The notes under the pieces are model-generated. The model made no database searches and had not been told where the DNA came from. It worked only from the letters and a program-made list of their open reading frames with translations. Below, in pieces: positions 45,259 to 52,854 of a DNA stretch of 64,000 bases. Position numbers and translations under genes: made by a program. Numbering within the stretch: position 1 is the first letter of the stretch; every line of letters begins with the position of its first letter. Source of the stretch: Jeotgalibacillus haloalkalitolerans (lineage in GTDB: Bacteria; Bacillota; Bacilli; Bacillales; Jeotgalibacillaceae); contig NZ_JAXQNN010000005.1 in the NCBI RefSeq assembly GCF_034427455.1, positions 1 to 64,000 on the forward strand, read 5' to 3'.

Positions 45259-45675
45259 ATGGCAATTTTGACGAGTACTGCAACTGCTAAGAATGGTAGA
45301 AATGGACATGTGAAATCTTCAGATGATTTAATCCAGCTTGATCTGGCAATGCCGGGTGACGGTCAGGATCCGGAAGGCAAGTCAAACCCTGAGCAATTAT
45401 TTGCAGCCGGCTACTCAGCATGCTTTGATGGTGCATTTAATCTCATGGCGAAAAATGCGGGTAAGAAAGTTGATTCTACGACGACTGCCCACGTAAGCCT
45501 GAATAAGGATGAAAAAGATGATGGTGTGAAGATTTCTGTGAAGCTTGAAGTTGAAGTAAGTGGTGTATCACAGGATGAAGCAGAGGAGCTGCTGAAGAAA
45601 GCACACGATTTCTGCCCTTACTCAAAGGCTACACGTGGAAACATTGATGTTGATTTAGAAATTAAAGCGGTATAA
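45259..45675 (+). CDS. Ohr-family organic hydroperoxide resistance protein
   Basis: 138-aa OsmC/Ohr peroxiredoxin. The two catalytic cysteines are in YSACFDGA near residue 60 and DFCPYSKAT near 124. It reduces organic peroxides with lipoylated proteins as reductant. The ATG at 45259 follows GGAGATGAG; the frame is open upstream to 45181 but those codons are not typical of the family. Monocistronic with terminator at 45686; no ohrR regulator is adjacent. Confidence 0.92.
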   Translation: MAILTSTATAKNGRNGHVKSSDDLIQLDLAMPGDGQDPEGKSNPEQLFAAGYSACFDGAFNLMAKNAGKKVDSTTTAHVSLNKDEKDDGVKISVKLEVEVSGVSQDEAEELLKKAHDFCPYSKATRGNIDVDLEIKAV

Positions 45676-45685
45676 TACAAAACAG

Positions 45686-45715
45686 CTGCCGGAAGTGAAT
45701 CATCACTTCCGGCAG
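45686..45715 (+). terminator. intrinsic terminator after ohr
   Basis: Stem CTGCCGGAAGTGA / TCACTTCCGGCAG followed by TATTTTTTTG. Confidence 0.93.
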
Positions 45716-45821
45716 TATTTTTTTGATAAAAATTCTGCTGTATTCCCGTTCATTATTCTGTTTTCAAATATGCTATACTAGCTCATGGCAAACTTTCATT
45801 TGCCGGATGGAGCGTGATTTG

Positions 45822-46961
45822 ATGAAGGCACAATCCTGGCTTTCTATTAATTTCTTTACTTTCTTTTTTACATGGGGCATTTTCCTTCCTTATTGGACAG
45901 GGTGGCTTGTCTATGAAAAGGGTCTGACGGTTGCTGCGGCAAGTTCAATTATTGCAGCAGGATTATTTGCGCGGTCATTCTCTACATTATTTTTATTCCC
46001 GGAGCTCAGCAAACGATTTTCGCTGGCCTTTTTAATGAAGGCACTGCCGGTTCTTTCAACGTGTATTCTGCTGCTGTTTTTACCTGTAGACAGTTTTACC
46101 GGGCTGATGCTTGTAATGATTTTATTCAGTTTGTTTTATCCTAATATATTGCCAATGATGGAGAGTAACGCTTCTCTGTTGATGCGTACAGACAATATCC
46201 ACTATGGAAGAAGCCGTTCATGGGGGTCAGTCGGTTATACGGTCGGGTTGATTGTTGTCGGACTTGTAGCAGCAATCTGGACTGAATCTTCTATTTTTGC
46301 TGTGATGGCTGTCGGATCTGTGATGATGATTGCCGGGGCTTTTCAGTATGCGCCTGACGCACTTCAGGAAAAGGTCAGTCCGAAACGCGGCAGTTATAAA
46401 GCTGTATTCAAGACGCCCGGGTTTATACTTGTCATCACCATTTGCGTGTTGATCCAGGGTGCTCATGCTTCTTATTATAACTATGGATTTATCTACCTTC
46501 AGGAATTAAATGTCTCCAATGCCTACATAGGTTTCATTTTAAATATCGCTGTTTTATCTGAAATTGTGTTTTTCGCTGTTGCGGATAAGTTTTTCAAAAA
46601 CCGACCCGCAGCATTTATGTTTTTTATCGCGTCCATTGCGGCTGTTGTCAGATGGGCGCTTGTCGGCCTATTCCCATCACTGTGGATTTTCCTGATTACA
46701 CAGCTGTTCCATTCTCTGACGTTCGGCCTTGCACATTACGCATTTATCCGCTATCTGTACAGGTCAGTGGATAAGCAGCTGATTCCGACTGCACAAGGTG
46801 TGTATGCGTCACTTGGCATGGGGCTCAGTGCCGCCGTGCTGACACAGGTTGGCGGCCTTCTGTATGACATTGACTCAGGTCTTGCTTTTACAGGTATGAG
46901 TATCGCTGTGGCACCGGCCATTCTGCTGTCAATTGTTATGTATCAGAAAAGAATTGCGTAA
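45822..46961 (+). CDS. MFS transporter, HcaT/MFS_1-like
   Basis: About 379-aa, 12-helix major facilitator resembling the 3-phenylpropionate transporter HcaT family. The region YGRSRSWGSVGYTVG near residue 127 is the family signature. Substrate unknown. The ATG at 45822 has GGAGCGTG upstream; the longer frame to 45723 would overlap the ohr terminator. Confidence 0.87.
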   Translation: MKAQSWLSINFFTFFFTWGIFLPYWTGWLVYEKGLTVAAASSIIAAGLFARSFSTLFLFPELSKRFSLAFLMKALPVLSTCILLLFLPVDSFTGLMLVMILFSLFYPNILPMMESNASLLMRTDNIHYGRSRSWGSVGYTVGLIVVGLVAAIWTESSIFAVMAVGSVMMIAGAFQYAPDALQEKVSPKRGSYKAVFKTPGFILVITICVLIQGAHASYYNYGFIYLQELNVSNAYIGFILNIAVLSEIVFFAVADKFFKNRPAAFMFFIASIAAVVRWALVGLFPSLWIFLITQLFHSLTFGLAHYAFIRYLYRSVDKQLIPTAQGVYASLGMGLSAAVLTQVGGLLYDIDSGLAFTGMSIAVAPAILLSIVMYQKRIA

Positions 46962-46980
46962 TACCCCCATATAATAAAAA

Positions 46981-47025
46981 GCCTGCCGTATATTTTAGTA
47001 AATCAAACATACGGAGGCTTTTTTT
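46981..47025 (+). terminator. terminator whose 3' arm carries the next gene's RBS
   Basis: Hairpin GCCTGCCGTAT (46981-46991) / ATACGGAGGC (47009-47018) followed by seven T, directly ahead of an ATG at 47026. The Shine-Dalgarno GGAGG of the 57-aa ORF is within the 3' arm. Confidence 0.85.
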
Positions 47026-47199
47026 ATGAAAAAAGAATCTTCTTTTAATAAAGAACACGTACTTTCACTGATTGATTCAATTGACCGGATGGTAGCTGCA
47101 AGACAAAGAGACCGTGAAGCACTTGTTGCGTCTCTTGATGAAATCCAGAAAACGCTGGATGCTTGTGATAAGCGGATTAATAAGATTAAGAATGCGTAA
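47026..47199 (+). CDS. small charged helical protein, 57 aa
   Basis: ORF MKKESSFNKEHVLSLIDSI through CDKRINKIKNA. Predicted to be one long amphipathic helix, possibly coiled coil. It has GGAGG 9 nt before the ATG, but that site and the T-run belong to a terminator hairpin (46981-47025). A further terminator (47201) follows. No family recognised. Confidence 0.7.
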   Translation: MKKESSFNKEHVLSLIDSIDRMVAARQRDREALVASLDEIQKTLDACDKRINKIKNA

Positions 47200-47200
47200 G

Positions 47201-47227
47201 AAAAGCTGGGACGGTTGTTCCGGCTTT
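47201..47227 (+). terminator. terminator abutting dispersed element copy 3
   Basis: AAAAGCTGGGAC GGTT GTTCCGGCTTTTT hairpin (with G-U pairs) immediately before the element start TAATCGTTTCACTG. Confidence 0.75.
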
Positions 47228-47228
47228 T

Positions 47229-47360
47229 TAATCGTTTCACTGCGCTTCAGGCGGATGCTTTCCGGACGGTGGTTGCTGAGCCTCCTCGCCTTCGGCTGTG
47301 GGGTCTCAGCTTCCCACTAATCGTCCCGGAGTCACCGCCTTCCGCTTCGTTACACTAAGA
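47229..47360 (+). repeat. GC-rich dispersed element, type I, copy 3
   Basis: TAATCGTTTCACTGCGCTTC to CTTCGTTACACTAAGA. Internal stem GCTGAGCCTCC / GGGGTCTCAGC. Preceded by a terminator-like hairpin. Confidence 0.9.
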
Positions 47361-47420
47361 TTTTACTATTCAGATTATGTAACTTTCCATATCTCATTCT
47401 TTATTATAAATCTATTAAAT

Positions 47421-48020
47421 TCATAGAGCCTCAACACACAACCTGATCGCTGCATTCAAATCCGCCTGGGACCAGCTTGGGAGTCTTCTTGATTCGACTG
47501 CCATGTCATGGGAGGCAGGGATGTGAATAAAGCCGGATGGGATGTTTCTGCCTTCTTTCTGAAGGTGATAAAGCATTCTGTACATGACATGATTACAAAG
47601 ATAGGTTCCGGCAGAGTTTGAGATACTTGCCGGATATCCATGCTCGTGCAGACGCTGGACCATCCCGCTTACCGGAAGCGTTGAAAAGATGCCGTCTGGC
47701 CCGTCTTCCGCTATTTTTTCACCTGATGGTGCATATCCGCTGTTATCCTTTTCACCGTCGTTACAATTGATTGCGATTCTCTCCGGTGTAATATGCGTGC
47801 GCCCGCCGGCAAGTCCAAGAGAGATGACAGCATCCGGCATTACTTCTTCATAAAACCCAATGACCTGATCTCCTGATTTATTGAAATCCACTTCCATGAT
47901 GCGGCCGGCAATCTTCCAGTCACCGATCACCTGACCATCCAGTTCTTTAATGATTTCCATGGTGGGATTCTTTTTAAAATGAAGAAATGGTTCGAATCCT
48001 GTGATTAAAAGTGTTTTCAT
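47421..48020 (-). CDS. pcp: pyroglutamyl-peptidase I
   Basis: 199-aa cysteine peptidase (C15) that removes N-terminal pyroglutamate. Catalytic Cys in SAGTYLCNHVMY near residue 141, catalytic His in GFIHIPASHDMA near 164, Glu in RIAINCND region near 80. Strong AGAGGAG before ATG. Cytoplasmic; monocistronic. Confidence 0.95.
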   Translation of the reverse strand: MKTLLITGFEPFLHFKKNPTMEIIKELDGQVIGDWKIAGRIMEVDFNKSGDQVIGFYEEVMPDAVISLGLAGGRTHITPERIAINCNDGEKDNSGYAPSGEKIAEDGPDGIFSTLPVSGMVQRLHEHGYPASISNSAGTYLCNHVMYRMLYHLQKEGRNIPSGFIHIPASHDMAVESRRLPSWSQADLNAAIRLCVEAL

Positions 48021-48085
48021 ATGATGTACTCCTCTTTTTCTTTCAGCTTATCACTTTATTTCGCCAAACGAAAGAGCGAACAAAA

Positions 48086-48117
48086 AGCTGGATCTGTCTG
48101 ATCAGACAGATCCAGCT
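48086..48117 (-). terminator. terminator after acidic lipoprotein gene
   Basis: Perfect 32-nt palindrome AGCTGGATCTGTCTGA / TCAGACAGATCCAGCT, with TTTTTG on the minus strand. Confidence 0.92.
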
Positions 48118-48126
48118 GTATTCATT

Positions 48127-48426
48127 TTATTGTTCAGTGTCTTCTTCAGCGTCGTCTTCCATTTCATCTGTTTCTTCTTCCATTTCGTCACCTGCGTCTT
48201 CAGCACCGTCTTCCATCTCATCGCCGGCGTCGTCCATACCTTCTTCCATGTCCTCACCAGTATCCTCAGTATCCTCTTCCATGTTGTCATCAGTGTTTTC
48301 ATCCATCGGTGCTTCTTCTTCTTCCATGTTTGAATCCATTTCCTCGCCGTCATCACCGCATGCTGCTAATACACCCAGACTCAATACGCCTGCTGCGCCA
48401 ACCTTCATCAACTTTTTAAAATCCAT
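48127..48426 (-). CDS. extremely acidic repetitive lipoprotein
   Basis: 99-aa lipoprotein: signal peptide MDFKKLMKVGAAGVLSLGVL with lipobox LAAC, then about 70 residues that are almost only E, D, M, G and A, with recurring GDEMEDG / GEDMEEG units. No homologue recognised. Highly acidic secreted proteins are common in salt-adapted Bacillales. AAGGAGAGG lies 6 nt before the ATG at 48426; the longer frame (48480) has no such site. Confidence 0.8.
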   Translation of the reverse strand: MDFKKLMKVGAAGVLSLGVLAACGDDGEEMDSNMEEEEAPMDENTDDNMEEDTEDTGEDMEEGMDDAGDEMEDGAEDAGDEMEEETDEMEDDAEEDTEQ

Positions 48427-48542
48427 GTAGATCCTCTCCTTTTGGGTATTGCGATTTTGTTCATATCTATCTTTACCCAAAAGCGGTTTTCAGAAACGCT
48501 GGAAGCACATTACATTTAAGTAAATATTGTTTCTCCGGTGTA

Positions 48543-49283
48543 TTACTTTGTTGACGGCAGATAATCATTGACGTGGTAGAGTTTGCCGTTTACAAGCTTT
48601 TCTTTTAGCAGAATGTTCACCAGAACGCCTGCTACATCTTCCGGCTTTCTCAGCTTTCCCTGCTCCTTATACTGCTGGAACGTTTCTACTGCCGCAAAGG
48701 AAGCAGCATCTGTTGATCTGATTTCCTCCTGCATACCAGTGTCCATAATACTCGGACTGTAGGAAATGATGGTATGACCTTCATCACCCTGCTCGAGCGC
48801 TGCTGTTTCTGTGAAAAGGTTCAGCGCTGCTTTTGTACTGCCATACACACTCCACCCGTGATTCGGTTTATCCGCAGCGCCTGATGTGATATTGACGATC
48901 ACCAGTTCAAAGCCGATTTCATCTGCCAGCCTGAACGCAAGGTTTGCCCATGCAGCCGGTGCTGTATAATTGAGCGCAATTGCGGTTTCGATAGCTGAAG
49001 GATCCATATTTCCTACTGTTTCCATCGGCTGAACTGTGCCTGCATTCTGGATCAGATACAGCTTTGTAAGATCTTTCTGCTCCTCCGTCCAGGACCTTAA
49101 AAAGTTAAGGGATTCAGAGAGAGAAGTCATATCCACCTGCTGATGCTTGTAGAACTGATTGCCTTTCATACTGCTGTTTCCGGATCTTGAAACATCTGTC
49201 ACTTCTATATCACGGTCAATCAAATGAGTGACGATTGCCGCTCCAAGTCCTTTTGATCCACCTGTTACCATTGCTTTAATCAT
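48543..49283 (-). CDS. SDR family oxidoreductase, benzil/sepiapterin reductase-like (YueD)
   Basis: 246-aa classical short-chain dehydrogenase with GGSKGLGAAIV near residue 8, IQNAG near 80, and catalytic YGSTKAA near 150. The best-known relative is B. subtilis YueD, an NADPH-dependent benzil reductase. Natural substrate unknown. AAGGAGG precedes the ATG. Confidence 0.88.
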   Translation of the reverse strand: MIKAMVTGGSKGLGAAIVTHLIDRDIEVTDVSRSGNSSMKGNQFYKHQQVDMTSLSESLNFLRSWTEEQKDLTKLYLIQNAGTVQPMETVGNMDPSAIETAIALNYTAPAAWANLAFRLADEIGFELVIVNITSGAADKPNHGWSVYGSTKAALNLFTETAALEQGDEGHTIISYSPSIMDTGMQEEIRSTDAASFAAVETFQQYKEQGKLRKPEDVAGVLVNILLKEKLVNGKLYHVNDYLPSTK

Positions 49284-49308
49284 TGTTAGCCTCCTTTAAT
49301 TCTTTGCT

Positions 49309-49436
49309 TTGTTAAAATTGGCTGTTGATTTCCGCTTCAGGAGGACGCTTTCCGTGGACGGGCGCTGAGCCCGAAGGCTTCGCCATGCCTGATCTCACCT
49401 GTCCCTTCCGCTCCAATCATCAGCTGTGCAGAAACA
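49309..49436 (+). repeat. GC-rich dispersed element, type II, copy 4
   Basis: Terminal inverted repeat CTGTTGATT (49322-49330) / AATCATCAG (49415-49423), one mismatch. The interior (TCCGCTTCAGGAGGACGCTTTCC) matches the left half of type I elements. Flanks share GCTTTRTTAAWRTTG and GCTGTGCAGAA with copy 7, so the element extends beyond the short inverted repeat. Confidence 0.85.
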
Positions 49437-49471
49437 ATAATGGGCATTAATATAGCGTAACCCTTGAACAT

Positions 49472-50371
49472 TTATTTCTGATTATCTTCAACCGGACATA
49501 GAATCGGGATATGGCTGCTTAGTACTTCTACTGTTAATGGTACATGCGCACCCTCGTCCCCATCTACATTTGATATCAGGTCTGTCTCTGAATTCACGTG
49601 TACTTCTTTTGCTTTAAAATACTCGACATTTTCATCTTCTTCAAGCTCACCCTTCAGCAGTGCCGTCATAATACTGATCAGCTTAAAGAGAGGTACGTCT
49701 TTGATGACAAAACAATGCAGATGACCATCATTGACTTCAGCGTCCGGCGCAAGTTTTTCAAAACCGCCGACTGAGTTGGTTAGCGCCATTAAAAATAACA
49801 GTGCACTTCCCTCCCATTTCTGACCGTCGTATGTAATATCCGCTTCAAAGGGTTCCTTTTCACGGATCGTTTTGAATCCTTCGATCATATAAGCAAGCGG
49901 TCCAAGCTTTGTTTTCTGTTCAACTGATACACCAAATGTCGCTTCTGCAATCCCGCCGAGTGCAATAATATTCATAAAGTAGCGGTCGTTAATCCGGCCG
50001 ATATCCACACGCTTTGTCTCAGCTGTTTTTAATTGCTGTATCGCTTCTTCCGGGTTCATTGAGATATTCAACGCACGTGCAAAGTCATTAACTGTGCCCA
50101 GCGGAACGATCCCGAGCGCCGGCTGGTATTCCTGTTTTGCAAGCCCTGTAATCGTTTCATTTAATGTCCCATCGCCACCCATCGATACAACGAGGTCAAA
50201 GCGTTCACGACATGCCTCTTCTGCAAATCGTGTGGCATCGTCTTCTTTTTCTGTTTCCTTTAATGTAATGTCAAAGTTCATTTCCTTTAACACTTCAAGT
50301 ACAGATTCTTTATGATCAAGCGCTTCTTCTTTACCTGAAGAAGGATTTAAAATCAGCATCGCTTTCTGCAT
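49472..50371 (-). CDS. diacylglycerol kinase family lipid kinase
   Basis: 299-aa DagK-like lipid kinase: NPSSGKEEA at the N-terminus, SMGGDGTLNETI near residue 65, PLGTVNDFARAL near 96. A paralogue of the gene at 34164-35072. Divergent from popT, with which it may share regulation of lipid carriers. AGGAGG before ATG. Confidence 0.9.
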   Translation of the reverse strand: MQKAMLILNPSSGKEEALDHKESVLEVLKEMNFDITLKETEKEDDATRFAEEACRERFDLVVSMGGDGTLNETITGLAKQEYQPALGIVPLGTVNDFARALNISMNPEEAIQQLKTAETKRVDIGRINDRYFMNIIALGGIAEATFGVSVEQKTKLGPLAYMIEGFKTIREKEPFEADITYDGQKWEGSALLFLMALTNSVGGFEKLAPDAEVNDGHLHCFVIKDVPLFKLISIMTALLKGELEEDENVEYFKAKEVHVNSETDLISNVDGDEGAHVPLTVEVLSSHIPILCPVEDNQK

Positions 50372-50497
50372 TCTAAAGACCTCCTATAATTGTGAACGTT
50401 TTCTCTATATCTTTCCTTTTTTCATCCATGACGAAACCGGTTTGTTGCCGTATAATGAATATTGTTGATTTTACCAACTTAAAAGGAGCATGTCTGT

Positions 50498-51310
50498 ATG
50501 TTTGACTGGAGAAATATATTCCGCGGGATGGCGATGGGTGCAAGTGATGTTGTGCCGGGTGTCAGCGGCGGTACGATTGCCGTTCTTCTTGGCATTTATG
50601 ATCAGTTTATCAATGCTTTGAGCGGCATTACAACGAGAGAATGGAAAAAGCACCTGCCTTTTTTAATTACACTTGGGGCAGGAATGGGTATATCAATTAT
50701 TGCATTAAGCAACCTGATTGAATGGCTGCTTGAAGTTCATCCACAACCTACTTATTTCTTTTTCATCGGATTAATTGGCGGTATTTTACCTTATCTGCTG
50801 AAAGAATCTAATGCAAAAGAGAATTTTAAGGGCAAACATATTGCGATGCTGATTGTTGGTGCAGTGATTGTACTGATTATCGGTTTTTCTAACCCTTCTG
50901 AAGATGGGGCAGTTATTACAAACCTGACTGGTCCGAATATGCTGTTACTGTTTGGATCCGGCATTCTGGCAAGCTCAGCGATGATGCTGCCTGGTATCAG
51001 CGGATCGTTCCTGCTGCTTGTCATTGGTGTATATAACACAGCCATTGCTGCTGTGAGTAACTTTAATCTTCCTGTTATTGCTTTAATCGGTGCGGGTGTG
51101 GCATTCGGTTTTATTTTTACAAGTAAGCTGATCCGCTATCTGCTGAACCGTTATCCGGTGATGATGTATGCATTTATTATCGGGCTTGTCTTCGGCTCAC
51201 TGTTTGTCGTGTACCCGGGACTGGCGCTGACAGCCGGCAACATTATCATGTGTATGATTACACTTGCTGCGGGCTTCTACGCGGCAGTCCTGCTTGGCAG
51301 AAGCAGCTGA
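50498..51310 (+). CDS. popT: PopT (DUF368), undecaprenyl phosphate transporter
   Basis: 270-aa polytopic membrane protein. Two copies of the DUF368 signature: ASDVVPGVSGGTIAVLLG near residue 15 and SAMMLPGISGSFLLLVIG near 160. Members of this family flip undecaprenyl phosphate so that it can be reused for wall synthesis. AAAGGAG before ATG; TATAAT -10 box at about 50451. Confidence 0.93.
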   Translation: MFDWRNIFRGMAMGASDVVPGVSGGTIAVLLGIYDQFINALSGITTREWKKHLPFLITLGAGMGISIIALSNLIEWLLEVHPQPTYFFFIGLIGGILPYLLKESNAKENFKGKHIAMLIVGAVIVLIIGFSNPSEDGAVITNLTGPNMLLLFGSGILASSAMMLPGISGSFLLLVIGVYNTAIAAVSNFNLPVIALIGAGVAFGFIFTSKLIRYLLNRYPVMMYAFIIGLVFGSLFVVYPGLALTAGNIIMCMITLAAGFYAAVLLGRSS

Positions 51311-51312
51311 TC

Positions 51313-51346
51313 AAAGGACCTTTTCCTGTTATGGGAAAGGTCCTTT
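51313..51346 (+). terminator. intrinsic terminator after popT
   Basis: 14-bp stem AAAGGACCTTTTCC / GGGAAAGGTCCTTT followed by TTTGTG. Confidence 0.93.
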
Positions 51347-51668
51347 TTGTGTGTTGTGAAGCTGGTTGCTTTGCCGCGTGCTGACAATGATGGTGAAAGA
51401 GAAATTTGGACTTTACCATCAATTGCAGCACCTATTCCATCAATTTCAAATAAATTCCTTCAATTTTGAAACAGATCCCTTCAATTTCAAATTAATCCCT
51501 TCATTTAGTGAGTGCTTGCCTATATTCCCATCAATTATGACAATTATCCCTTCATTCAGCCAGCTGATTCCCTCACCCCTGATTACTTTTACATCAGCAG
51601 ATCTGAAACTTATCAGCCCGCAGTACGTATACTCTACTACACAGACTGTTCTTGAAAGGAGCATCATC
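51347..51668. other. intergenic spacer with a 21-bp-period array
   Basis: Gap between popT and the DUF4870 gene. It is mostly the array at 51417-51600; a TATACT -10-like box at about 51630 may serve the downstream gene. Confidence 0.65.
51417..51600 (+). repeat. 21-bp-period imperfect array (locus E)
   Basis: TCA starts at 51419, 51440, 51460, 51481, 51501, then 51531, 51552, 51573 and 51594. Steps are 20-21 bp except one 30-bp step. Best unit: CCCTTCAATTTCAAAT. It follows the popT terminator. Confidence 0.88.
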
Positions 51669-51989
51669 ATGCATTCAGAAGACCGTCTCGTTGCTGCAAT
51701 GATTTATTTCACAAGTACCGTTACGTTTATTGTCGGGCCGCTTATCCTCTGGCTGATCAAAAAAGATGCCCCCTATGTCAGGGAGCACGGTTATGCCTAT
51801 TTAAATTTTGCTGTCAGCTACTTTTTATATCAGGCAGCTGCAGGCTTTTTATACTTCATCGGCATTGGAATCGTGATTAATTCCGTGCTGACTGTGTTAT
51901 GGATCGTGTTTGCGATCATCGCCGGAGTGTATGCGTTAAAAGGTGAAGTATTTAAGATTCCGCTTGTGATCCGTTTTTTCACACCTTAA
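51669..51989 (+). CDS. DUF4870 family membrane protein
   Basis: 106-aa protein with three hydrophobic segments. Family features: RLVAAMIYFTSTVTFIVGPL, the REHGYAYLNFAVSY block, and IIAGVYALKGEVFKIPLVIR at the C-terminus. Function unknown. AAAGGAGC precedes the ATG at 51669; the frame is open upstream through the repeat array to 51366 but that part is repeat. Confidence 0.85.
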   Translation: MHSEDRLVAAMIYFTSTVTFIVGPLILWLIKKDAPYVREHGYAYLNFAVSYFLYQAAAGFLYFIGIGIVINSVLTVLWIVFAIIAGVYALKGEVFKIPLVIRFFTP

Positions 51990-51991
51990 CA

Positions 51992-52615
51992 CTACTCAAG
52001 TCTTGCAAGCTTTTGGGCCAGTTCTCTTGCTTCGGCTTTGGATTCATCGAGAATCTTTTCAGCCATATCAGGGTACTGGCTCATTCCTTCACAGATCACT
52101 GAATCATATTCTTTAATGCCGAGGAAGCGCATTACTTCGCGCAGATAATCCTCTGAAAAGTTGAGTCCTGTTCCTTTATAGACGCCGCCGACTGACTCGA
52201 TGTGTACGGCACGCTTGCCTTCAATCAGCCCTTCCTGACCGCTCGCTGTATAACGGAATGTTTTACCCGGAATACATAGTGAATCAATGTAAGTTTTCAC
52301 TCTCGGCGGGAATAATAAGTTCCAGAACGGTGTCACAAATACGTACAGATCTGCTGCCAGGAACTGATCCAGCACATCATCCATTCTTTTTACTTTTTCT
52401 TTTTCTACCTCTGTGAACGCCTCACCCGTACGATGTTTGCCCCAGGAGCCCAGCACATCCTCATCAATTTCCTGAAGATCCATTTCATAAAGGTGTGCGT
52501 ATTCAACGTCTACACCCTGCTCTGCTTTTTTCAGTTCTTCTATAAACGTATCCGCAATCTCTTCGCTGACTGACTTCTTCGTACGCGGATTCGCATTTAT
52601 ATATAATACTTTCAT
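51992..52615 (-). CDS. FMN-dependent NADH-azoreductase
   Basis: 207-aa flavodoxin-fold oxidoreductase of the AzoR family. FMN-binding INANPRTKKSVS at the N-terminus, FVTPFWNLLFPPRVKTYID near residue 93, and VESVGGVYKG-like segment near 140. It reduces azo compounds and quinones; the physiological role is probably quinone detoxification. GGGAGG lies 7 nt before the ATG. Convergent with the DUF4870 gene. Confidence 0.9.
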   Translation of the reverse strand: MKVLYINANPRTKKSVSEEIADTFIEELKKAEQGVDVEYAHLYEMDLQEIDEDVLGSWGKHRTGEAFTEVEKEKVKRMDDVLDQFLAADLYVFVTPFWNLLFPPRVKTYIDSLCIPGKTFRYTASGQEGLIEGKRAVHIESVGGVYKGTGLNFSEDYLREVMRFLGIKEYDSVICEGMSQYPDMAEKILDESKAEARELAQKLARLE

Positions 52616-52854
52616 CACAATTCCTCCCTAACCTTAATATCCTGCTTCTTCTATTTTAAGCGATAATGTTCAGGTTGCCACGTATCAGTGCTTAATCTTT
52701 GTAAAATTCAGACCTTTAGCGGAGAAAATGCTTATCTTTACATACTGACAGCAACTTAAAGTGCCTCTTTTATGAAATGTACCGTATAATGAATAGAAAG
52801 AGATTGAATGTTCAAAACTTTTAACAGCACACCACAGAGAAAGGTCTGATATCC

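Noticed and set aside
48011-48430. 139-codon serine-rich ORF opposite the acidic lipoprotein
   Set aside because: Serine runs are the antisense reading of Glu/Asp/Met codons; the lipoprotein has a signal peptide and ribosome-binding site.
51366-51668. N-terminal extension of the DUF4870 protein
   Set aside because: The extension is the translated repeat array; AAAGGAGC before ATG 51669 marks the real start.
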